A stretch of DNA of 64,000 nt from Echinometra lucunter (Eukaryota > Echinodermata > Echinoidea > Camarodonta > Echinometridae): NCBI GenBank assembly GCA_029962745.1, contig CM057158.1, forward strand, positions 15,925,173 through 15,989,172. Reading direction: 5' to 3'. The notes under the pieces were generated by a model. It worked only from the letters and a program-made list of their open reading frames with translations, made no database searches and was not told the DNA's origin. Made by a program: the position numbers and the translations under genes. This document shows, piece after piece, positions 54,861 through 64,000 of this stretch (its first letter is position 1; each line of letters starts with the position of its first letter).

Positions 54861-55776
54861 CCTGCATGCTTGAAAAAGGGGGGGGGGGGGGATTCATTGA
54901 GTGCGATTCAGAAGCTTGTTTCATATGTTTTGTTTATATATAGCTTCGTCTAGAGTTTCGTTTATTGTATTTGGGTAATATATAGACAGAGAAATTTCAA
55001 CAATAACATGAAAATACATAACACCGAGCCTCTACTAAAAAGGGAAGATTTGGCAAAGGATCTAGGAATATTTCTCGACATGGAAATGTACTGGAAATTT
55101 ACAAATAACAAATTTATTGAAGCGTTGATGAAGCTTTTGTTCGAGAGTCGGGGTGGGAATCACCCATTCCTCTTTTATTTCTTGCATAGACGGTGCCAAG
55201 CATTGATGTGCATCCCATTACATCCCATTACATTCCATAATTATTCATGTATGACACTGAAGGAAACGAAAATACGTTTCCATAATCCCAGGTAAGGGGT
55301 GGGAACAATTATTATTATTATTCCCTGGGATCAGTGCTGTAATGTCGACATTGAGCATGCATGACTGACGTCCGTGAATTTTTGATGGAGAAAATGTAGT
55401 GTTGTCGTGGAGTGATCCAATTTCGGCGGGTGGTATACAGTGCGTATCACAAAAAAGTACACACTTTGAAAATACCCAAAATCATAATTTCACAATGTCG
55501 ATATGATATTTTCTTATGAATTATGGGTTAAGGTCACTGTGGTTAAGGTCTGTTCCATCTGATGGCACCATGAGTACTGCACTGACAATATTTTACGCTT
55601 GAGTGGGCACTGGGCACTGGCTACTTTGGTAAAACTCGCAAAAAATTGTTTGTGCAAAAATGACTCGGTCTTGAATTTGATTAAAGTGCCCATCAGGCAA
55701 TAACTGCATGTTCTCTGTTCAGTATCAATAATTGATTTGAGCAATCATTATTTTAATCCTTTATACTATACAGGTA

Positions 55777-56400
55777 GTGGCACATTCCCATCCTTCTCCC
55801 ACACAAAACATTGCAGATTATGTCTTTCTGCACATACACCCAAGTCATTCCATTTTTGACTGTAGCATGTCGAAAGGATGCAAATTGCAACGTAATTTTG
55901 ATAGAGGATTTGATACAGGAATTAAGTTTATCAGTGATATTCTGGATGAGAATGGAAGCTTTGAATCATAAATCATAAAGAAATGCAACTAAATTTTAAT
56001 TTTAAGTTATAAATTTATGCGCTATAAATTTGTGCTATCAAGTCAGCGAGGATGATTATGAAACATGTTTATCCATCGTAATTCTGTTCGTTCTTCCGAA
56101 GACCACAAACTACACTGTTATTCTTGGCGAAAAAGAAACCAACAAATTTTGCTATTCACTGTTTGTAAATAAGGTCTGTTTAAGTCCGAATAATACAAAT
56201 CACTTAAATAAATGGGAAAGTGACCTATATTTGAGTTTAGAAAGGTTGATTTAGTGGAAGGACCGGTTCAAAAGAATAAAGGCCACGCTGTATACCAAGA
56301 TACGTTTTTTCAACTTAAGTTCATTCATAAAAGAATTATTGCAACTAATGACTTTTTGTTTCGCATTGGAATCAAAAGTTCAACATGAATCAAGATTCTG
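55777..56400 (+). mobile_element. Non-LTR retrotransposon (L1/Tx1-like) remnant
   Basis: Plus-strand frames, broken by shifts, show in order GIKFISDILDENGSFES (55907-55968), a poorly conserved segment with KWESDLYLSLE (near 56210) and FFQLKFIHKRIIATNDFLFR (near 56310-56370). This order matches the thumb/C-terminal region of L1/Tx1-like ORF2 proteins. Stops and indels show it is dead. Confidence 0.6.
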
Positions 56401-56734
56401 TGCCACTATTTTCTGATTATTTAATTGAAATTGTTATTTTCATATAAGAGTGCTGCATAACGCAAAACTGTCTCTTTGAGTTTCATTTAACAAACATGAT
56501 CTATTTAAAAAACTCAAGCATTTCCTAGTTACTATTTTCATCACATTTTAAGTGCCGACTCTCTTCTTCATTTGTCCTTATAGTATGACACTCCTTCTCA
56601 TTTCATATTATTCTATCCCAACCTGTACTATCACAACCGCAGTTAAATAAAATAAACCAATGAAACACCATATGTTGATGAAAAATATTATTTTTTATTA
56701 AATACAAACATAAATTAGTAATAAATATAAAACA
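56401..56734. other. Unassigned sequence after the LINE remnant
   Basis: Nothing recognised; probably more decayed LINE or intergenic DNA. Confidence 0.35.
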
Positions 56735-56990
56735 AAATTTTGACAGTTGACCAAAGGGGATAAAAATTGTCACTTTGCGCATGCAGGTAATCGAAAGGAA
56801 TAAAGATTGACACTTTGCATGACCAAAGGGGATAAATGTGGAACATTGTGCGCAGTTGACCAAAGGGATAAAAATTGCCACTTTGCGCAATTGACCAAAA
56901 AAGATAAAATTGACACTTTATAGTAGACCAAAGGGGATAAAAATTGATGCGTTGCTCAGTTGACCAAAGCGGATAAAACTTGGCACTAAG
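56735..56990. repeat. Minisatellite with TTGACCAAAGGGGATAAAAA units
   Basis: About six imperfect copies of a 36-45-bp unit combining GTTGACCAAAGGGGATAAAA and TTG(C/A)CACTTTGCGCA. Confidence 0.85.
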
Positions 56991-57555
56991 TGTGTGAATA
57001 ATTTGCTTATGTAAGTAATATATTCACCACACTGCCATAAGGGAATTCTTAGCACACTAGTTATTACATTTTGCTGGATAATGATTGTGCTGCGCATCCT
57101 CCTTGGCAACGTCTTGTCAACGGCCTATCTTCTCTGGGTGTGGTTAACTGGTTATTTTCCTCCGCTCTATTCTGGATACGTTCTGGGCATTATTTTCTTG
57201 CGAAAAGTGTATACAAACACTGTAAACAGGTAGGGGAGAAATTTAAAAGAGTATCATTATTTCGTTCACTGATATACCCCCACCCACAAATATGGCGACT
57301 TGTTTCCTTTGGTCTTTGTCTTCTCCTACTATTGTTTCAAACATGACCGGGTCAGGATATCTAATGCTCTAGCTCTCAGGGCAGAAAGGGGACTGGTTCT
57401 CCCCTTTAAGATATATACACAATTTTAGTCCACAACATTCAATATTTATAAACGAAAATCACAAAATAGAGAAAGGCTTTTAACCCTCAAGTGCATACGC
57501 TGTTGCAATACTTAGGGCACGGGAGGGTATTGTGTGGTATGGTGGTATGTGCAAG
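56991..57555. other. Intergenic, nothing recognised
   Basis: A 91-codon plus-strand frame (57071-57346) covers it, but it shows no family motif and no coding support. Confidence 0.4.
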
Positions 57556-58205
57556 CAGTGGCGTACCGTGGGTCAACTCATGGGGGGGGGGGGCACCGAG
57601 CATAGCCGTACACAGAATTTTTTCCGGGGGGGGGGGGCAAGGAGCGTAAAATTTTCGAAGAAATACATGAGCGAGGGAGCGAAGCGACTGAGCTGGTCAT
57701 GAGGGTGCTTTTCCATTTTTGAAATAGAAATTTAAGGATCTGGTACACACTTTTGGTGGATTTTTTTTTACAGTTTTCAGTAAAAAAAATGTTAAGTATT
57801 CAAAATTTCGGGGGGGGGGGGGGTGGGGCAACCCCCTGTGCGGGTATGTTGGTTATTTCTATCATGCTAACAATAACGACAGTAATCTCGAACCAAGGTG
57901 TCTTTAGGGACGTGAAGCATTTTAAATTTTTTGGAAAATAATGTATCTTGCTAGATACCACCATGTTTTTAAATTTTGCAAGCGAGCGAAGCGAGCGATC
58001 CGAAAACTTTATTTACAATAAAAGACATGTTATTTTATTATAAAATACACTATTTGACCAGGGGGTCTGTATGATATTTCAATTAAATATCTAGTCACCT
58101 CGCTGCCAATGACTCTATTTTAGCACGTTCCTGGTCTATTGTTTTCTGTCCGAAACTACCATGTCTCTAACCATTACGAGCGAGCTAAGCGAGCGAGGTA
58201 GCACA
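57556..58205. repeat. Cluster of poly-G repeat fragments with GCGAGCGAAGCGAGC cores
   Basis: G runs at 57583-57592, 57627-57637 and 57810-57822, with GAGCGAAGCGA-type cores near 57672, 57980 and 58178. A CAGTGGCGTACCGTGGG start resembles the CAGTGGCGGCACC edge at 49190. Confidence 0.55.
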
Positions 58206-58249
58206 CACTTATCAAGTTATCGTTCGTGAAATGATACATACATACATGC

Positions 58250-58345
58250 ATACTACTACTACTCCTACTCCTACGACGACGACGACGACGTCGACAACGA
58301 CTACTACTACTACTACTACATGTACTACCACTACTACTACTAGGT
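58250..58345. repeat. (TAC)n/(ACG)n microsatellite
   Basis: Imperfect TAC, CCT and ACG trinucleotides, including the palindromic ACGACGTCGACA centre. It lies at the 3' end of the LINE fragment next to it and may be its tail. Confidence 0.85.
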
Positions 58346-58490
58346 CGAGGAGAAGATATAGGCTGAGTTAGCCAGTGCCTTCACTGGCACCATGAATGTA
58401 CTGTATCCCCTCCAAGCCAGTCTATCCAGCATGGCAGTCCTGAGTTCCCCAACACTGTCTGGACCTGTGTCTCTCTTTAGCATGCCGATG
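58330..58490 (-). mobile_element. 5'-truncated non-LTR retrotransposon, ORF2 C-terminus
   Basis: The minus strand reads LKRDTGPDSVGELRTAMLDR then LAWRGYSTFMVPVKALANSA and a stop just before a (TAG)n tail. The motif RDTG...LRTAMLDR..W is common at the C-terminus of LINE endonuclease/reverse transcriptases. Only ~50 codons survive. Confidence 0.5.
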
Positions 58491-59290
58491 TACTATAGTT
58501 ATTTTGCTTTCTATGATACATGAAGTTACATGTCAGGCTTTTGTCTGTTTGTAGAGGCACTGTAAGAGTTGACGTCATGGTAAACGTTTCCATTAAAGGT
58601 CTCGGGCATGGAAACACTATGGACTTCACATTCATACAATATGTGAAATACTTTAATTTCATATCAGTGACGAAATTGGGAGAATCCATTCTCTTTGAAA
58701 AAGCTTATAGGTAACAAAGAACTTAAAACTCCCCAATCTTTCTGGAAGTGCTCCAAATCCAGGCGCTTCGCTTTTTAATACATTGGTATATCATTTTAAA
58801 ATAATTGATGGGATCTGTCTCGGCTCGATCCGTTCCACAGACACCAATCAATAGTGATTGATTATGTATCGCCAGATATACGATAAATTTACAATAGCTG
58901 ATGCAAGGACGCATCATGCTCCATTTTCAACCACTCATGGGGGTTTTACTCCCCTGGAGATATTTAATTAGCCGCCTAGGAAACTCGAAATCATGTTTTG
59001 AAAACATATCACACAGTACAATGAAAATTTGTTTTATCTGGCATCCATCATCATGAGAATGACACTTGATATTATTATCGTTCATGCCAATTAGTGGATC
59101 TGGAACATGAATTTTATGAAAGGTTCTGTATGCGCACAAATCAATAACACCACGTCATGATTTCAATATGTGATGTTATAGGGGAAGTCTTGCCAAATAA
59201 TGTTCTGCTATGTTGCGCTATAGCAGAAAAAAGAGCAACGAGATTCTTCGAGAGAGAAGGAAAATAACACCAAAACAAAAAAACGCAAAA
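58491..59290. other. Intergenic, nothing recognised
   Basis: AT-rich sequence with no gene or bounded repeat identified. Confidence 0.45.
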
Positions 59291-59295
59291 TTGTA

Positions 59296-59322
59296 TTGCC
59301 AAGAGATAGAGAGAGAGAGAAA

Positions 59323-59363
<41 letters not shown>

Positions 59364-59365
59364 GG
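59296..59365. repeat. (GA)n and G-run microsatellite
   Basis: GA repeat with AAGAGG interruptions, ending in a G run at 59353-59365. Confidence 0.9.
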
Positions 59366-59464
59366 AGGAGGAAAGAAAAGGAGAAGAAAAATTAATAGAC
59401 TGAAATGTTGAAATCGAATTTCAACAAAAATGTTCGAACGAAACACAGAATTTAATTTACTTCT

Positions 59465-59670
59465 GGTGTACGCACAATGTCAAGGATTTAAGGATTAAAG
59501 GATTTAAGGACATTGTTAGATATAGAATCATTTAAGGGAAATTTAAAGACATGTTTGTATTGTATAGTTAAGTAAACTTGAAGAGCTGTATGTAAGGCGC
59601 ATAGAGCAATTTTGAATTGATTATGCACTATGCTATTAAGTGACAGTTTATTATTATTACTATTATTTTA
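59465..59670 (+). mobile_element. Probable LINE/SINE 3' tail
   Basis: Plus strand has TGTAAGGCGCATAGAGCAAT and a TTATTATTATTACTATTATT end, the same design (a CGC-containing stem then a TTA-repeat tail) as the tails at 30907, 35013 and 40748. No coding part is recognised. Confidence 0.4.
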
Positions 59671-59917
59671 CAAAACTAAGAAATTGGCATGCACGGTAAA
59701 GGAAATCAGTTTCTACTAAACACTGTTGAAGGAAACCATTTCAAGTCGGATAGTTTTTAAATGAACATAGCGTTAATTTGAATGAAATCGGACGTGGAAT
59801 ATAATAAAGTTATGCCTATCTGAATTTTTCTGTTTTTGACACTACCTATTGGTGATATAATTTGTGGACAACTCTCAATATATTTTTGTACACAAAATTC
59901 CACATAATTATTCTTAA

Positions 59918-60241
59918 TTATCTTGAAGAACGCATATATTCATTGTCCTTATCCCTACTATGCTGCGGAGAAAAAACTCCTACTATATCTTGAGTCTGAC
60001 ATAAGAAAATGTGCAGATAAGTATTATAAGCAAATTGTCTGATAGAAAATTTCATATAGCCATAATGTCTTATTCCGTGTCCAATTTCGTTCAATTTTTC
60101 GCTGATCTGTTTTATTTTGTCAAAGCTTTGATTTGGTATAAAAAATACTTGACTTGAGGGCGTTTGTTTCCTGTGTATGCCTATGTAGCGAGGTAGTTCT
60201 GCTGACTGTTCCCATGCATGGACACTATGTTGAAACGACAT
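59918..60241 (-). CDS. Open frame of 107 codons, unrecognised
   Basis: An ATG-to-stop frame reading MSFQHSVHAWEQSAELPRYI at the N-terminus with a Lys/Ile-rich middle (FDKIKQISEKLNEIGHGIRH). It is longer than most random frames in this AT-rich DNA and is not made of simple repeats. I recognise no domain, signal peptide or splice partner. It may be chance or a decayed mobile-element frame. Confidence 0.15.
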   Translation of the reverse strand: MSFQHSVHAWEQSAELPRYIGIHRKQTPSSQVFFIPNQSFDKIKQISEKLNEIGHGIRHYGYMKFSIRQFAYNTYLHIFLCQTQDIVGVFSPQHSRDKDNEYMRSSR

Positions 60242-62317
60242 CCACTATACATCTTGTAAGTTTTTTGTGTGTTGGATGAACGTGATGGAAGAGGTTTACG
60301 AAGAGCAGTCAGGATTCAGTTCAATTCATTTCGTCTTTATTCAATTCCATATATAAAAAACAGTTTCACAAAAACATGCAGGAAATATAATACAATTTGT
60401 ACGCAGTTATTAAAATATAAAAAGATTGACAATAAAAATAGGAACTAGGTTGCTGTATAAAAACCCTTGTGGGTTTGTCTGGACAGCCACCATGACATAG
60501 AAAAAAAGTAACTTGAACAGTGAAATTGAAAATGGAATCATACAAATTGATGCATTGTTATACAATAAAACAAACCCAAAACAAAAATACAACCGCACAA
60601 TCCCTAGACAGATTTCCTGGTGGAATGAATACTGTTTATGCCACAAAATCATTGGAATAAGATATAATTAAAGCTTTCATTTAAAAGGAAGGACTGAGGG
60701 AGAAAGTATGTTCAATGCGAACATCAAAGTGAAGAATATACCCCCCACTCCCACCCCCCCAAAAGAAAGAACAAAAAGATTAGACAGAATAGTTGCGTCT
60801 ACTTTTGTATACCGTTAGATGGGGTCGTCTATATTGGCCCCTCACGTTCTTCCTGTTACGGATATCTATCGGGACTGAGGGCCCCTGGACCATTATAGGT
60901 CATACCCCGTTTGCCGGTATTAGCTCAGTCATTAGTCACAAATTTTTATAAGAAGACTATATGTACAGTCACGTTGTTGCACCTACTTGCTCATATAAGC
61001 TAGAATATTTTTTTTTGGCTGACCTCAGAATGTTCCACTCACCAATTAGGCCTATTGATTGTGACAATTTAGACAATTATTATGATTTATTCATGATTAA
61101 TGCATGGAGCTGAGATCTTTCCAGGAAGAGTACAAAGGTATTTTCAATAACATGTGGCCGTACAAAGGGATTTTCCAGTCGGGGAGGGGGGGGGGGGCAA
61201 ATGCAGTGCAGTATTGAAAATTTTATGAATACATGCACCTCTCGGCATGCCTCCGCATTCTCATATTTCTGTTTCTGCAGCCACTGATTTTAATTATGCA
61301 TTGAATTCAATTCAGTTCAATGTATCCATTATCCACATCATTGGAATTTGTTTTGTTTACATGCAAATTACAGATACCAAGATTATCAACATAAACAAAC
61401 AAATACAAGATAAATAAACATAATTATATCACAATCACTAACCATAAGTAATAGAGAAAGAAAACACAAGAGAGCAAATATAGATATGGGGGGGGGGGGG
61501 GGTACGTGAGAAGTATATCAAAAGTAGAGTGTATATTGAAGTAAGCGCTTATCATGCTTATTCAAATCATTTCTGCGGGTTCAATAAACGGGTTCCAAAA
61601 AGAAGACAGAAGAGAATACAATAATTTTTTTTTCTGCAGAAAATTACAAATTGTGTGATAGGTCAGTCAGGTCATGGAACTCTAGAATACTCTTTTATCA
61701 TTCCTATTATGATTGATAGTACAAAGTAATATTTTATTATTTGGATGACAAGTTATTAAATATAGAATTAATAACCTTATGAGGTTATGAAATACTCTGT
61801 ACATTTCCTCGAAAAAAAATTAAGATTACCTCATATTTTATGTCCAAGGCTACAAGGTGAATAGGTTTATCTTCTGTCAATAAAAGGGCAAGGAGACAGT
61901 TTTTTGTAAATGTCTTAAAATTATGTAGAATATTTTATATACTAATTCAAGATTCCTGTTTTCGTAGCAATTTCCTATATATTTATTTTGTATTATGTAT
62001 AATCGTGTTCGTGTGCGTTCAAAGATCTGTTCTTTGCTAGATTTGCTATACAACTCAGAGCAACCCGCTGGAGTTTCGTTGGAAAATAAAAACTTGATTT
62101 GAGTTGGATCGTTAAAAGTTATTTCCACCTGGTCACTGCTTGACCTGTTCGGGCCATTTATGTCCTGTCGCCCTGGTCGATTTTGTCAGTTTCCTTTTCC
62201 TATGTTATCCGCTATTATGATAAGATAAGGGTTCCATTAATAGTATCGATAGATATATGTTTAGCTGCGCCCGTGTATTTCATGTCTTTCATCGCAGTTT
62301 TTTGGTCAATAGTTTGT

Positions 62318-62353
<36 letters not shown>

Positions 62354-62500
62354 GTCAATGCACGGAGTCACGGACTGACCCTTGGGTGTTTTTATGTCTT
62401 AATAAATTAAAAAAAATCATATATATATATTGATATTCTTTTTGTTATTTTCCTTAAGTTCTTTACCGTTTATTTATATGCTTGTCATTCCGTTTGTTTC
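60242..62500. other. Intergenic, simple repeats and repeat tails
   Basis: TTCAGTTCAATTCA-type sequence near 60318 and its relative near 61305 look like 3' ends of one interspersed repeat. G runs lie at 61182-61197 and 61489-61501, and an A run of ~28 at 62323-62350. No gene recognised. Confidence 0.45.
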
Positions 62501-62503
62501 TGT

Positions 62504-62571
62504 CCGAGCCGAAAGCTCGGGATATTAAAAGTGGAATATACAGCTACGTCCTTCGCTGTCTTGCGTCTTTC

Positions 62572-62635
<64 letters not shown>

Positions 62636-62655
62636 ATATATGTATATATATATAA
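62504..62655. repeat. Hairpin CCGAGC/GCTCGG followed by a long (TA)n tract
   Basis: The stem CCGAGC-CGAAA-GCTCGG at 62504-62520 is followed by GATATTAAAAGTGG and a ~75-base TA repeat (62575-62652). The arrangement looks like the 3' end of a retroelement, but the family is not identified. Confidence 0.5.
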
Positions 62656-63600
62656 ACATATTCACTACGGTATATGGAATACATGTGCACAGGAAAACAT
62701 GCAAATTGAGAGTGCTTGTAAAGTAGAACGCATGTTTTCCTGTGTAACTGTGAATGTTTTTCTGATATTTCAACTTTGTATCTCGTCTGACCTCTCTGAT
62801 CCTTAATTTGAACAATACATTATACTTCACTTATATACATGACACTTTCCAGCTGTCTGCATTTTCTAAATCAATTTCCTTCTGATTTCCCTAATCTATT
62901 TTCCTCCCCTCTCTCTTCAGCGATTTTCTCTTTCTTTTTATTGTCCCATTTAAGCTTTATATGTCTCCTTCTAAATCGTATCCTGTTTTATATGGATATA
63001 TCGACTGCACATACTTCCCATATAATACTTATTCATGTTCTTCCTTTGAACATGACCTTACGATCACACTTCCCTCTCCTTTGACGTTTTTTTTTTTTTT
63101 TTTTTGGGGGGGGGTTCAAGGGGTTGGAAGTAGGCCACAGAAATCTGTTGCCCTTGTCTTATAGGTAAACCTTTGAATGTCAAATCTCATCACTTGGTGA
63201 AATGTAGGCTACATCGTCAATGCAATTACAGTAGAAATATCACGTCGTGATGATATGCGTTTCCATTCAATCAAGATATATTAAAACCCTGATGAGGTAA
63301 ACGCACCCTGCCAACCTTCCCTGTAGTGCCCTCATCAAAGACATATTTAACCTTGTCAATATGCTTCCATGAAGTAGGTCGGATCTGTCACAGGCCTTTG
63401 GAACGTTGTCGGGATATGCGATACTTACAGGGGAGTACAATTTGACAAAAATGATAATTATTTGATTAATGTTAATTTGATAGAATAAAAGTGAAAGTTT
63501 ACTTACTTCTTTTAAGTTTTGGGAAGATGATAGAGAAAAGGATGTTCACCGAGAGGATAGAGAAAGAGAGAGAGAGAGAGAGGGAGGGAGCGAGAGGTGA
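62656..63600. other. Intergenic, nothing recognised
   Basis: Includes a T-run joined to a G-run at 63088-63114 and a short (GA)n near 63565-63582. No gene seen. Confidence 0.45.
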
Positions 63601-64000
63601 ATCTGTGTATACTTTTCTTTCATTTTAAGATAATCATCCTCTGAAACAATGATTATACGAAGTTACTCTCATGTCGAGAAAACAGCATTAGGAATCATAA
63701 AAGAGCCCTCTCTTATTCACAACCACAACCACACAAACCATTAAAATTTTTGCAGATTCTCCCAAACCAGGTATCTAATTCTATGCGTGATTTGTCGTTG
63801 CAGTGCTGTCTGCTTCATCGCACGACGTTGTCGATGAAATAACTTTAGTGATAATAAACGCCAAATGAGAGAGCGCCAGTGATGGGGTGAGATAAAAATG
63901 ATTTATTATACTGGCGTAGCGTATGTCCATCCAATCTGTGTATACTTTTCTTTCATTTCTTTCATTTTAAGATAATCATCCTCTGAAACAATGATTATAC
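63601..64000. repeat. Direct repeat at the window's right edge
   Basis: The 58-base block starting ATCTGTGTATACTTTTCTTT at 63601-63658 recurs at 63934-64000 with a 9-base TTTCATTTC duplication. The window ends where the first copy continues, so the true extent is unknown. Confidence 0.8.

Noticed and set aside
57071..57346. 91-codon frame with a hydrophobic C-terminus
   Set aside because: No family motif or splice context; the hydrophobic end comes from T-rich DNA.

Overview
The window is animal nuclear DNA with a repeat-rich, AT-rich background. Its genes are split by GT-AG introns. The repeat content (poly-G interspersed repeats carrying a GCGAGCGAAGCGAGC core, tRNA-headed SINEs, foldback-type elements, many small inverted-repeat elements) and the deuterostome-like proteins point to an echinoderm, most likely a sea urchin. 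The species call is inference. Nothing in the window looks bacterial or plasmid-borne.

Five genes can be supported. (1) The first two coding exons of an ER/secretory cyclophilin (PPIB-like) lie on the minus strand (8546 down to 1587); the remaining exons fall off the left edge. (2) and (3) Two complete paralogous dynein light chain roadblock genes (DYNLRB), both on the minus strand, lie at 20048-15911 and 36486-30136. They share exon sizes and phases exactly, including a first coding exon that is only the ATG. (4) A complete ten-exon SHCBP1 gene lies on the minus strand (50702-42771). (5) A single-exon NUDT7-like peroxisomal CoA diphosphatase lies on the plus strand (51222-51944), head to head with SHCBP1 across about 0.5 kb.

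The space between and within genes is filled with mobile DNA. The largest item is a 6.57-kb element at 21761-28329, between the two DYNLRB genes. It has ~1-kb inverted termini, each built from a unique outer block plus about six ~146-bp tandem units. Two smaller terminal-inverted-repeat (TIR) insertions with 8-bp target duplications sit inside it. Other insertions with readable ends include a 1.7-kb element at 4171-5870, two TTAA-flanked CCC...GGG elements at 13244 and 42231, a 187-bp hAT-type element nested in a 636-bp element at 33080, a 1.48-kb hAT-type element at 34603 interrupted by a LINE fragment, and a 270-bp CACTA-type element at 54591. Non-LTR retrotransposon remnants are at 3738, 35013, 40748, 55777 and 58330. 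A SINE at 30907 shares its 3' tail with the LINE at 35013.

From 51945 to the right edge there is no convincing host gene, only repeats, LINE remnants and simple sequence. Gene functions (ER protein folding, dynein cargo adaptation, cytokinesis/SHC signalling, peroxisomal CoA turnover) are unrelated housekeeping roles and show no operon-like logic. The links that matter are the local DYNLRB duplication and the shared SHCBP1/NUDT7 promoter interval.
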